Assembly: GCA_016788635.1 (NCBI GenBank)
Contig: JAEUSU010000033.1
Coordinates: 1-47,032, forward strand
DNA from: Flavobacteriales bacterium
GTDB taxonomy: Bacteria > Bacteroidota > Bacteroidia > Flavobacteriales_F > PHOS-HE28
DNA length: 47,032 bases
Reading direction: 5' to 3'
This document shows, piece by piece, positions 9,024 through 16,778 of the stretch. The translations under genes and the position numbers were made by a program. The notes under the pieces are model-generated. The model did not search any database. It had not been told where the DNA came from and worked only from the letters and a program-made list of their open reading frames with translations. The first letter of the stretch is position 1. Every line of letters starts with the position of its first letter.

Positions 9024-10043
9024 ATGCGAGCCCGTGTCATGTTCGCTTACCGATGGCGCGCCCTGGCCGTCATCCCCTTCCTTTCGTGCGCTGCGCACGC
9101 GCAGGACATCCACTTCTCCCAATTCTTCAATACCCCGCTGGCCCTTACACCCGCGCAGATCGGCGCCTTCGACGGGGCCTATCGCCTGAGCAGTGTTTAC
9201 CGCCAGCAGTGGCGCAGCGTCACCCAACCCTTCCGCACCTTCGGCCTGGGGGGCGATGCAAAGGATGCCTTCGGGGTGAGGGGATTGGGAGCGGGACTAT
9301 GGCTCTTCAACGACCGCGCCGGCGACTCCCGGCTGAACACCTTTCACATGAGCGCTGGGGCCAGTTATACAATGCCGCTCGGGGAAGGGCATGCCCTCAG
9401 CGGCGGCATGCAACTGGGCTTCACCTCGCTGAGCATCGACCGCAGTGACCTGCGATTCGACGTGCAGTACAATGGTTATTATTATGATCCTGCGCTCTCC
9501 GATGGCGAGACCTTTGGGCGCACGGGGCTCTTCCATCCGGACCTGCACGCGGGCGTGATGTACCGCTACACCGTGAATAAGCGAGAATGGATGCAGGCGG
9601 GCTTCGCCCTGTTCAACCTCACCACACCGGCGATCGGTTTCCTCGGCGGGCCCGGCGAACCGCTGGACCGGCGGGGGGTGTTCCATTTCACCTCATCTTT
9701 TCCGATCGGCGAAAAGACCGACCTGCTGCCCATGGCGCAGTTCATGGCCCAGGGCACCTACCGCGAATTGAACCTGGGCGGGGCCGTGCGCTTCATCCGC
9801 TTCGACCGGTATGGCGCAAGGCGGGCATTGCGGCTGGGTGGATTCTACCGCGCCGCGGATGCGGGCTATCTCTATGGCGGCTTGGAATACGACGCGTGGG
9901 ACATCGGCATCAGCTACGACATCAACGTGAGCGACCTGGTGCCCGCAAGCAGGTACCGTGGTGCGTGGGAGATCACCGCCGTGTACATCTTCGGCCGCCC
10001 GATGCTCATCCCCCGGTTCAAAGCCTGCCCCGAGCAACTATGA
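9024..10043 (+). CDS. PorP/SprF family type IX secretion system membrane protein (second copy)
   Basis: 339 residues. Signal peptide ending near AAHAQD, then the family pattern HFSQFFNTPLALTPAQIGAF and SVYRQQWRSV, and a long beta-rich barrel region. A methionine five codons downstream (9039) is an equally plausible start. Divergent from the PorP-like protein at 2099-3022 but in the same position relative to its cargo gene and to the following PD40 protein. The stop overlaps the next start (ATGA at 10040-10043). Expected in the outer membrane, helping secretion or anchoring of the upstream type B protein; that pairing is inferred from gene order. Confidence 0.88.
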   Translation: MRARVMFAYRWRALAVIPFLSCAAHAQDIHFSQFFNTPLALTPAQIGAFDGAYRLSSVYRQQWRSVTQPFRTFGLGGDAKDAFGVRGLGAGLWLFNDRAGDSRLNTFHMSAGASYTMPLGEGHALSGGMQLGFTSLSIDRSDLRFDVQYNGYYYDPALSDGETFGRTGLFHPDLHAGVMYRYTVNKREWMQAGFALFNLTTPAIGFLGGPGEPLDRRGVFHFTSSFPIGEKTDLLPMAQFMAQGTYRELNLGGAVRFIRFDRYGARRALRLGGFYRAADAGYLYGGLEYDAWDIGISYDINVSDLVPASRYRGAWEITAVYIFGRPMLIPRFKACPEQL

Positions 10044-12253
10044 GCCTGCGCCTGCTTTTTGCCTTGGTGCTTCTTGGCATCAGCCTGATGACCCGGGGAC
10101 AGACCTCCGCGCAATGGACCGCGTGGGGCGACACGGCCACGGCACGGGGCGACCACTACGGAGCATCCCGCATGTATGCCCGCGCGCTGGAAATGGAACC
10201 CGGCCGCATGGCATTGCAATGGAAGCTCGCCGAGGCCTGCCGCCTGAGCCACCAATTTGACAAGGCCGAGCCTCTGTACGAACAGGTGCAGCGGAAGGAC
10301 ATGGGCCGCAGCCACCCGGAAGCGTTGCGCTGGCTGGGTGAGATGCAGTTGTGCAACGGCCGCTACGACGAAGCCAAACGCACATGGGAGAAGGTGCAGC
10401 AGCGCGAAAAACGCAAGGACAGCCTGGTGGCCGAACGCGCGCGCAACGCCATTGAGGGCTGTGCCATGGCCCGTGCATGGGGTGCCGGTCCCGACAGCAT
10501 CCGCATCACGCACCTGCCCGAACCGGTGAACAGTTACGACAGCGAGTTTGGCGCTCGCCCGGGGCCGGACAGCACCATCTGGTTCACCTCTCTGCGCGGC
10601 GAAGTGAATGACGAGGGTGAGGTGAAGGAAGGCAGTGACTACCGCGCGGCGATCTACAGCAGCCGGATGGCCGGGGGGCGTTGGACCGGACCCGTGCAAG
10701 CAGCCGACCCTGTGAACAGTACCAGCAACAATGCCAATGCGGCGTGGAGCACGGATGGTGATGCGATGTTCTTCTCCCGCACCCATTCGAACGGCATGCG
10801 CCGCATCAACCGGCTGGACCGACAAAGTGGTGAGCTGGCCACACTCGCTCTCGCGGGCGATGTCTCACAACCGGCACCATTCATCTGGAATGGCACCAGC
10901 TGCATGCTCTATACCCGCTGGATGGAGGACGGAGGTGCGGACATCCGATGCGCCTGCCCGACCGATGAAGCGCTTGCACTGACCTTCAACACCGCGTTGG
11001 ACGCAACGGTGAACACCCGTGGCCGGGAGACCTGTCCCTGGCTCGATGTCGCCACGCAAAGTCTCTGGTTCAGCAGCGACCATTTACCCGGCCTGGGTGG
11101 ATATGATGTGTTCATCAGCAACTGGGTTGGCGCCGCATTCACCACACCCCGCAACGCAGGCCCACCGCTGAACAGCCCTGTGAACGACCTGTACCCGGTG
11201 TACGAAGGCACACAGCGCAGCGGCTGGTTCACCAGCAACCGAACCGGTTCCCTGGCCCGAAAAGGCGAGAACTGCTGCAACGACCTTTACCGCTTTGAAC
11301 TGCCCCAGCCTGCGCCGCCGCCTCCGCCCAAGGAAGAGCCGGTGGCAATCGCACAAAAGCGCATCACTTCACTGCGGGAAAAGCTGCCGGTGCGTTTGTA
11401 CTTCCACAACGACGAGCCTGAACCCCGAAGCACTGCCACCACCACCGCACAGACTTACGAAGGGACATACCAGGCCTACAAAGCCCGCGTGCCGGAGTAC
11501 CACAAAGCATGGGAAGGCGCCAACGAGGACACCGATGACATTGATGCCTTCTTCCGTGACCAAGTCGACCAGGGCCAGATGCAACTGGCGCAATTCGTTG
11601 TGCTACTGAAGGAGGCCATGGGGGAGGGCCAACGCATCCGACTGGTGATCCGCGGCTTCGCGAGCCCGCTGGCGAAGAGTGACTACAACGTGAACCTGAG
11701 CCTTCGCCGCATCCGCAGTGTGGTGAACGAATTGCAGGAGCTGGATGGCGGCTTCTTCATTCCCTATTTGGAAGGTACTGCGGACAATGGAGGTAGGTTG
11801 GTGGTGGAACCCGCACCCTTTGGCGAATCGAAAGCGATCGAAGGAGTGAGCGATGTGCTGGACGACCTGCGTGGCAGTGTGTACAGCGTGGCCGCTTCGC
11901 GTGAACGCCGCGTGGAGATCGAACAGGTGGAGGTGCTGGACGCGGCCCCCGTGGCCACTGATCATTTGGAGCTCGGTCGGTTGATACAGGGCGATCCACG
12001 CTCAGCCGCATTCCTGGTGCGCAATCCCGGTCAGCGGCCGTTGAGATTGTTGAACGTACGAGCGGACTGTGGCTGCACCTCAGCTGTGTGGACCACGGAT
12101 GTCATAGCCCCCGGTGGTAGCACCACGGTCACCGTGGAGTTCAACGGGCGTGCACCGGAAGGATCGTTGCGCAAGACCGTAACATTGCTGACCGACGGCG
12201 ATCCGGCCGAGATCACCCTCACCATCACCGGCACCGTCGAGGGAAGACCATGA
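10040..12253 (+). CDS. PorE-like periplasmic protein: TPR, PD40, OmpA-like and DUF1573 domains
   Basis: 737 residues from the ATG that overlaps the PorP stop; the frame is open farther upstream, but only this start gives a signal peptide (LLFALVLLGISLMTRGQ). TPR-like helices occupy about 30-140 (RMYARALEMEPGRMALQWKL). PD40-like propeller repeats follow to about 440 (WFTSLRGEVNDE, SLWFSSDHLPGLGGYDV, GWFTSNRTGS). After a PPPPP linker there is a divergent OmpA-like region (VRLYFHNDEPEP, IRGFASPLAKSDYNVNLSLRR) in which the usual HTDxxG is replaced by GFASP. The last about 90 residues match DUF1573 (NVRADCGCTSAVW). Order and context fit a PorE-type partner of the T9SS; the DUF1573 tail is unusual. 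Its stop overlaps pepE. Confidence 0.82.
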   Translation: MSLRLLFALVLLGISLMTRGQTSAQWTAWGDTATARGDHYGASRMYARALEMEPGRMALQWKLAEACRLSHQFDKAEPLYEQVQRKDMGRSHPEALRWLGEMQLCNGRYDEAKRTWEKVQQREKRKDSLVAERARNAIEGCAMARAWGAGPDSIRITHLPEPVNSYDSEFGARPGPDSTIWFTSLRGEVNDEGEVKEGSDYRAAIYSSRMAGGRWTGPVQAADPVNSTSNNANAAWSTDGDAMFFSRTHSNGMRRINRLDRQSGELATLALAGDVSQPAPFIWNGTSCMLYTRWMEDGGADIRCACPTDEALALTFNTALDATVNTRGRETCPWLDVATQSLWFSSDHLPGLGGYDVFISNWVGAAFTTPRNAGPPLNSPVNDLYPVYEGTQRSGWFTSNRTGSLARKGENCCNDLYRFELPQPAPPPPPKEEPVAIAQKRITSLREKLPVRLYFHNDEPEPRSTATTTAQTYEGTYQAYKARVPEYHKAWEGANEDTDDIDAFFRDQVDQGQMQLAQFVVLLKEAMGEGQRIRLVIRGFASPLAKSDYNVNLSLRRIRSVVNELQELDGGFFIPYLEGTADNGGRLVVEPAPFGESKAIEGVSDVLDDLRGSVYSVAASRERRVEIEQVEVLDAAPVATDHLELGRLIQGDPRSAAFLVRNPGQRPLRLLNVRADCGCTSAVWTTDVIAPGGSTTVTVEFNGRAPEGSLRKTVTLLTDGDPAEITLTITGTVEGRP

Positions 12254-12957
12254 GACTGCTGCTGCTCTCCAACTCCACCCTGCCCGGCGAAGCCTTCTTC
12301 ACCTGGCCACGGCCCCACCTGCTCGACTTCCTGGGCGGGCCCAAGCGCATCGCCTTCGTGCCCTTTGCGGCGGTCACCATGAGCCAGGATGACTATGCCC
12401 AGGCTGTGAGCGATGCGCTGGCAGAGCAGGGACATACATGGGTGCCCTTGCATGCGGAAAAAGATCCGGTGGCCGCGCTGACCTCCTGCGATGCCGTTGC
12501 GGTGGGAGGAGGGAACACCTTCCAACTGCTGCGGCATTTGTACCGCACCGGCTTGATCAAGGCCATTGCGGACCATGTGCGCAAAGGCATGCCCTACATC
12601 GGTTGGAGCGCGGGCAGCAATGTGGCGGGACCCACGATCATGACCACGAACGACATGCCCATCACCGAGGTGCCGAGTTTCCGCGCCATGCACCTGGTCC
12701 CCTTCCAGATCAATCCGCACTACACCGAGGCACGCGTACCCGGCCATGGTGGCGAGAGCCGCGACCAGCGCATCGCCGAGTTCCTTGTCTTGCATCCCGA
12801 GGCACGCGTGGTGGGCCTGCGCGAAGGGGCCTTGCTCCGCGTGGAAGGGGGGCACATGCACCTCGCGGGCACCGGTATGCGTGTGTTCCGGAAAGGTGCC
12901 GAACCCGAGGAGATCGGCGCACCAGCCGAACTGCGGACCGTGCTCGGCACACGATAA
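12250..12957 (+). CDS. pepE: Dipeptidase E (peptidase S51, aspartyl dipeptidase)
   Basis: 235 residues, the normal length for PepE. The enzyme cleaves dipeptides with N-terminal aspartate in the cytoplasm; there is no signal peptide. The nucleophile elbow GWSAGSN places Ser120, and Asp135 and His157 fall exactly where the E. coli PepE triad (Ser120, Asp135, His157) is found. The VGGGNTFQLL motif, also conserved, is at 85-94. The start overlaps the stop of the T9SS-related gene before it (ATGA), so it is probably the last gene of that operon although its job seems unrelated; it may recycle peptides. A GC hairpin follows the stop. Confidence 0.95.
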   Translation: MRLLLLSNSTLPGEAFFTWPRPHLLDFLGGPKRIAFVPFAAVTMSQDDYAQAVSDALAEQGHTWVPLHAEKDPVAALTSCDAVAVGGGNTFQLLRHLYRTGLIKAIADHVRKGMPYIGWSAGSNVAGPTIMTTNDMPITEVPSFRAMHLVPFQINPHYTEARVPGHGGESRDQRIAEFLVLHPEARVVGLREGALLRVEGGHMHLAGTGMRVFRKGAEPEEIGAPAELRTVLGTR

Positions 12958-12961
12958 GCCC

Positions 12962-12984
12962 GGCCGCCGCGCACAGTGGCGGCC
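12962..12984 (+). terminator. GC-rich hairpin after pepE, possible terminator
   Basis: Perfect 7-bp arms GGCCGCC (12962-12968) and GGCGGCC (12978-12984) enclose a 9-nt loop and can extend by one G-T pair. It starts 4 bp after the pepE stop and ends just before a promoter-like TACATTCG, so it sits at an operon boundary. No T-tract follows, so intrinsic termination is uncertain. Confidence 0.4.
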
Positions 12985-12987
12985 ACG

Positions 12988-12995
12988 TACATTCG
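12988..12995 (+). promoter_or_regulatory. Candidate -7 promoter element TACATTCG
   Basis: Matches TAnnTTnG and ends 6 nt before the ATG of the MscS-type gene. If functional, the mRNA would be nearly leaderless. No obvious -33 TTG. Confidence 0.4.
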
Positions 12996-13001
12996 CCCCG
13001 C

Positions 13002-13883
13002 ATGATGGACCTGCTTGAAAAGCTGGGACTGAACCTGCTGCTGGTGGCCAAGGTGCTGCTCATTGTTTTGGGCGCCTTCGTGCTGGAGCGCATCGTACGG
13101 AAGCTGCTGCGCCGCATGTACGTGCGCAGTGACCAGGGCTACGAGGACCGCACCCGCTACCGCTTCCTCCGGAACGCCACGCGCTTCATCATGGGCATGC
13201 TGGCCACGGCCGGCATCATCTACAGCGTTCCCTCGTTCAAGCACCTGGCCGTCACCCTTTTCGCCGGAGCGGGCATCCTGGTGGCCATTCTGGGACTGGC
13301 CGCGCAAAGCGCCTTCAGCAACATCATCAGTGGCATCTTCATCGTATCCTTCAAGCCCTTCCGCGTGGGTGACCTCATCAAGGTGGGCACCATGGAGAAC
13401 GGAGTGGTGGAGGACATCACCCTGCGGCACACCGTCATCGTCACTTTCGAGAACCGCCGGGTCATCATCCCCAACGCGGTGATCAGCCAGGAAACGATCG
13501 TGAACAGCTCCATCGCCGATGAGCACACCTGCGAGTACATTGAAGTTCCGGTCGCACTGGAGAGTGACCTGGACAAAGCACTGGAACTGGTGCGCACGGA
13601 ATGCGAGGCCCATCCCGATTGTCTTGACAAACGCACACCCGAAGAGTTGCGGAAAGGCATGCCCAAGGTGATGGTGCGGGTGGTGGCCCTGGGCGATACG
13701 GGCCTGCGCCTTCGCGCCTATGTGTGGGCGAGCGACCCCGTGACAGCCCGGATGATGCATTTCGACCTGAACCGATCGATCAAATTGCTGTTCGACCGCG
13801 AGGGCATCGAAATTCCCTATCCGCACCGCACAATCATCATCAAACATGGCACCGGCAGGCATGGTCAATCCAATATCCCATGA
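13002..13883 (+). CDS. MscS family mechanosensitive ion channel
   Basis: 293 residues with two adjacent candidate ATGs (13002, 13005). The frame is open far upstream inside pepE, but the MMDLLEKLGL start is the first that gives a plausible N-terminal membrane segment. About three transmembrane helices: 10-30, 58-78 and the pore-lining helix at about 85-115 (GAGILVAILGLAAQSAFSNIISG), rich in Gly and Ala as in MscS. The cytoplasmic beta domain follows (FRVGDLIKVGTMENGVVEDI, NRRVIIPNAVI). MscS channels open under membrane tension and release solutes on hypo-osmotic shock; they sit in the inner membrane. The stop overlaps corA (ATGA), so ion channel and Mg transporter are probably cotranscribed. 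Confidence 0.92.
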   Translation: MMDLLEKLGLNLLLVAKVLLIVLGAFVLERIVRKLLRRMYVRSDQGYEDRTRYRFLRNATRFIMGMLATAGIIYSVPSFKHLAVTLFAGAGILVAILGLAAQSAFSNIISGIFIVSFKPFRVGDLIKVGTMENGVVEDITLRHTVIVTFENRRVIIPNAVISQETIVNSSIADEHTCEYIEVPVALESDLDKALELVRTECEAHPDCLDKRTPEELRKGMPKVMVRVVALGDTGLRLRAYVWASDPVTARMMHFDLNRSIKLLFDREGIEIPYPHRTIIIKHGTGRHGQSNIP

Positions 13884-14941
13884 AGAAGGTCCGCAGCCGT
13901 AGCGGCAAGGCCGGGCTGCCGCCTGGAAGCCTGGTGCAAGTCGGCGATGTGAGCGACCGTCGTTCACATGTCACTGCTTTCATCTTCAATGCCGACGAGG
14001 TGAAGGAGTTGGAGGTGGCGGACATCAACCACCTCCCACACCCGGACCCCTCCACGCACCGGCTCTGGTTGGACCTGGACGGCATGGGTGACGAGCAGGC
14101 TCTCGCACTTACGGGTGGCCGCTTCGACCTGCATCCATTGCTGCTGGAGGACGTGCTCAACTTCGACCAGCGCCCCAAGGTGGAGGAATACGCCGACAAC
14201 CTTTTCGTGGTGGTGAAGATGCTGGACCTGGACGAGGAGACCGGTGCCCTGGAGACCGAGCAAGTGAGCCTTGTGCTCGGGCGTGGCTACCTCGTCACCT
14301 TCCAGGAAAAGCCGGGCGATGTGCTGGGCCCCATCCGCGAACGCCTGCGGCACAACCTGGGCCGGGTGCGCAAAGCAGGGGCCGATTACCTGCTCTATGC
14401 CCTGCTCGATGTGATCGTCGATCACTATTTCACCATTGTGGAGGAGGTCGGTGGGCGCATCGAAGCCATTGAACGCAAGGTGAGCGTGAACCCCGGCAAT
14501 GAGGACCTCCTTACGCTGCAGGAGCTCCGGAGCCTGCTCATCAGCATCAACCGGTACGTGATGCCCACGCGCGAACTGGCCGGTCGCCTAAGCACCCTGC
14601 AGAGCGACCTGATCGAGAAGAGCACCCGCCGTTACCTGAACGACCTGCAGGACCACACCGTGTACATCGCAGAGAGCATCGGCACCTTCCGCGAACTGCT
14701 CACAAGTCTCGAGAACACCTATCACGCAGGAGTGAACCTGCGCATGGGCCAGGTCATCAAGGTGCTCACCATCATCAGCACCATCTTCATCCCGCTCACC
14801 TTCATCGTGGGCATTTACGGAATGAACTTCGACCACATGCCCGAGCTGCGCTGGCGATACGGCTACTTCGGCGTGTTGGGCGCCATGAGCATCATGGCTT
14901 TGCTCATGCTGGCCTGGTTCCGCCGGAAGCGCTGGTTGTGA
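13880..14941 (+). CDS. corA: CorA family magnesium/cobalt transporter
   Basis: 353 residues from an ATG overlapping the MscS stop. A large N-terminal cytoplasmic domain is followed by a long helix and two C-terminal membrane segments. The CorA signature GMN, which forms the ion selectivity filter, is at about 314-316 (IVGIYGMNFDHMPEL), between TM1 (VLTIISTIFIPLTFIVGIYG) and TM2 (FGVLGAMSIMALLMLAWF), followed by the usual basic tail RRKRWL. Works as a homopentamer importing Mg2+ (also Co2+ or Ni2+) at the inner membrane. No leader or riboswitch is visible because it is read through from the gene before it. Confidence 0.95.
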   Translation: MKKVRSRSGKAGLPPGSLVQVGDVSDRRSHVTAFIFNADEVKELEVADINHLPHPDPSTHRLWLDLDGMGDEQALALTGGRFDLHPLLLEDVLNFDQRPKVEEYADNLFVVVKMLDLDEETGALETEQVSLVLGRGYLVTFQEKPGDVLGPIRERLRHNLGRVRKAGADYLLYALLDVIVDHYFTIVEEVGGRIEAIERKVSVNPGNEDLLTLQELRSLLISINRYVMPTRELAGRLSTLQSDLIEKSTRRYLNDLQDHTVYIAESIGTFRELLTSLENTYHAGVNLRMGQVIKVLTIISTIFIPLTFIVGIYGMNFDHMPELRWRYGYFGVLGAMSIMALLMLAWFRRKRWL

Positions 14942-14997
14942 CAGGTCAGGGTCCGGCAAAATCCAAAGGTCACCGACCATGCGATCCACCCGGCTTC

Positions 14998-15005
14998 TAC
15001 TTTTG
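14998..15005 (+). promoter_or_regulatory. Consensus -7 promoter element TACTTTTG upstream of the speA leader
   Basis: A perfect TAnnTTTG. The nearest long gene (speA) starts 250 nt downstream, so a transcript from here would have a long leader; a short reading frame starts 6 nt after the element. No TTG is found at the usual -33 spacing. Confidence 0.5.
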
Positions 15006-15011
15006 CACCGC

Positions 15012-15113
15012 ATGACCGTCGGCCCTTTCCTTCCTGCCCCCCACCTGTGGCCCATGATGGCTGCTGGCCCGGCCTGTCCACTCCGCGGCATGGCAACTCG
15101 TCCTTTCCGATGA
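15012..15113 (+). CDS. Candidate leader peptide 1 (33 residues) upstream of speA
   Basis: ATG to TGA reading frame of 33 residues in a 314-bp stretch otherwise without a gene. It begins 6 nt after a consensus -7 element, the same spacing seen for three ordinary genes in this window. The peptide is proline-rich (7 of 33; includes FLPAPHLWP). Its stop overlaps the ATG of the next short frame (ATGA, 15110-15113). I recognise no family. It could be a regulatory leader peptide for polyamine synthesis, or a chance frame. Confidence 0.3.
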   Translation: MTVGPFLPAPHLWPMMAAGPACPLRGMATRPFR

Positions 15114-15259
15114 CGTCCAAGGCCCTGTGTCCCCGGGTGACCGGACCGCTCCGCGCAAACTTCCCCTCACAGGTGCCCGCCATTTCAGCATTTGCCATTG
15201 TGTTCCGCAAGCGGAAAGCAATGGCATCTACTTCATCCCCCACGGCGACCGACCGATGA
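15110..15259 (+). CDS. Candidate leader peptide 2 (49 residues) overlapping the speA start
   Basis: A 49-residue frame whose ATG overlaps the stop of the preceding 33-residue frame and whose TGA (15257-15259) overlaps the speA ATG (15256), giving two ATGA junctions in series. The C-terminal half has a basic run FRKRK encoded within a strong hairpin. No known family. If translated, ribosomes would melt the hairpin and terminate on the speA start, a classic arrangement for translational coupling. Conservation in related genomes would decide. Confidence 0.3.
   Translation: MTSKALCPRVTGPLRANFPSQVPAISAFAIVFRKRKAMASTSSPTATDR
15193..15226 (+). promoter_or_regulatory. 34-nt hairpin in the speA leader
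   Basis: Outer arms TGCCATTG (15193-15200) and CAATGGCA (15219-15226) and inner arms TTCCGC (15203-15208) and GCGGAA (15211-15216) are perfectly complementary. Between them are a possible U-G pair and a G-A mismatch, and the apical loop is small. It lies 29 nt before the speA ATG and has no T-tract, so it looks more like a translational control element than a terminator. Confidence 0.5.
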
Positions 15260-16674
15260 AGACACGGTACATCGACCTCATCGAGCAGACCTTCGATTTC
15301 CCGAAGGACGAGTTCAAGTTGAACGGTGACGACCTCGTCTGGAACGACCTGCCATTGATGGACATCATTGCCAGGCATGGCACGCCATTGCGCATAACCT
15401 ACCTGAACAAGATCGGCGAGAAGATCGACCAGGCCAGGGCCAGCTTCGCCAAAGCCTTCGCTGAGCATGGCTATTCCGGGGCATACAAGTACTTCTACTG
15501 CACCAAAAGCAACCACTTCAGCTACATCATTGACCAGGTGATCGACAAGGGGGTGGACCTGGAGACCAGCAGCGCCTATGACCTGGAGATGATCGAACTG
15601 CTCATAGAGCGCGGCCGGATCACCAAGGAGAGCACCATCCTCTGCAACGGCTTCAAGGATGATCGCTACATCCAGAACATCGGCCGACTGGTGAACAAGG
15701 GCTACCACGTAGTGCCCATCATCGACAACATGGCCGAGATCTACGCACTGGACGAGATCATCAACGTGCCCTGCGACATCGGCATCCGCATCGCGGCGGA
15801 GGAAGCCCCCAAGTTCGAGTTCTACACCAGCCGCCTGGGTATCGGCTACAAGGACATCATCCCCTTCTACATGCGCAACGTGGGCCGGCAGCGCAAGTTC
15901 CGGCTCAAGATGATGCATTTCTTCATCAATACCGGCATCACGGACACCGCATACTACTGGAACGAACTGAGCAAATGCGTGAGCGTGTATTGCGACCTGA
16001 AGAAGCTCTGCCCTACGCTGGACACGCTGGACATCGGCGGAGGATTGCCCATCAAGAACAGCCTCAACTTCAGCTTCGACGTGGACTACATGATCGGCGA
16101 GATCGTGGGCCGCATCAAGGATATCTGCGAGGAGAACCAGGTGGCCGAGCCCCATATTTTCAGCGAGTTCGGCAGCTTCACCGTGAGCGACAGCGGCGCC
16201 ACCTTCTTCCGCATCATCCACCAGAAGAAGCAGAACGAAAAGGAGCGTTGGAACATGATCGACGGCAGTTTCATGACCACGCTGCCCGACACCTGGGCCA
16301 TCAGCAAGCGCTTCATCATGCTGCCGGTGAACAACTGGGAGGATGAGTACGAGCGCGTCTTTCTCGGTGGCATGACATGCGACAGCGACGACTACTATAA
16401 CAGCGAGCAGCACGTCAACGCCATCTACCTGCCGCGCTACCGCGAAGACAGGCCGCAATACCTGGGCTTCTTCAACACCGGTGCCTACCAGGACACACTG
16501 GGCGGATTCGGTGGCATCCAACACTGCCTCATCCCAAAACCCAAACATGTGCTGATCGAGCGCAAGCCGGACGGCACCGTCGAGGACCGCGTGTTCGCTC
16601 CGCAACAAAGCGCCGAACGCATGCTGCAACTTCTGGGCTACCTGCCGCAGGAGGAACCGGTGCGCAAGGGTTGA
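15256..16674 (+). CDS. speA: Arginine decarboxylase (PLP-dependent, alanine-racemase fold)
   Basis: 472 residues, the size of the Bacteroidota arginine decarboxylase rather than the about 640-residue enterobacterial SpeA. The PLP-binding lysine is Lys84 in YFYCTKSNHF; the glycine-rich phosphate-binding loop is DTLDIGGGLP; the C-terminal catalytic cysteine is about Cys375 in TCDSDDYYN. It converts arginine to agmatine, the first step of polyamine synthesis by this route. The ATG at 15256 gives the family's usual N-terminus (RYIDLIEQTFDFP); a GTG at 15127 is in frame but would add residues not expected in the family. The gene is followed 104 bp later by a deoxyhypusine-synthase-like gene, and the leader holds a hairpin and two short frames. 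Confidence 0.93.
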   Translation: MKTRYIDLIEQTFDFPKDEFKLNGDDLVWNDLPLMDIIARHGTPLRITYLNKIGEKIDQARASFAKAFAEHGYSGAYKYFYCTKSNHFSYIIDQVIDKGVDLETSSAYDLEMIELLIERGRITKESTILCNGFKDDRYIQNIGRLVNKGYHVVPIIDNMAEIYALDEIINVPCDIGIRIAAEEAPKFEFYTSRLGIGYKDIIPFYMRNVGRQRKFRLKMMHFFINTGITDTAYYWNELSKCVSVYCDLKKLCPTLDTLDIGGGLPIKNSLNFSFDVDYMIGEIVGRIKDICEENQVAEPHIFSEFGSFTVSDSGATFFRIIHQKKQNEKERWNMIDGSFMTTLPDTWAISKRFIMLPVNNWEDEYERVFLGGMTCDSDDYYNSEQHVNAIYLPRYREDRPQYLGFFNTGAYQDTLGGFGGIQHCLIPKPKHVLIERKPDGTVEDRVFAPQQSAERMLQLLGYLPQEEPVRKG

Positions 16675-16778
16675 TCGGCCCCTGCTTGATGTAGACCGAG
16701 CACCTGGCTGCCACGAACGCGCTCCTGTCATCCACCGGTATTACCAAGCTGCCTCTATATTTCGCCCTGAACCACATC

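Noticed and set aside
9587..10039. Extended N-terminus of the PorE-like protein starting at 9587
   Set aside because: It would overlap most of the PorP gene in another frame; the ATG at 10040 gives a clear signal peptide.
12438..13001. Extended N-terminus of the MscS protein starting at 12438
   Set aside because: It lies inside pepE in a different frame and reads as low-complexity Arg-His-Gly-rich sequence.
16756..16764. TATATTTCG before the deoxyhypusine-synthase-like gene as a promoter
   Set aside because: One base too long for TAnnTTnG; kept only as a weak possibility in the gene entry.
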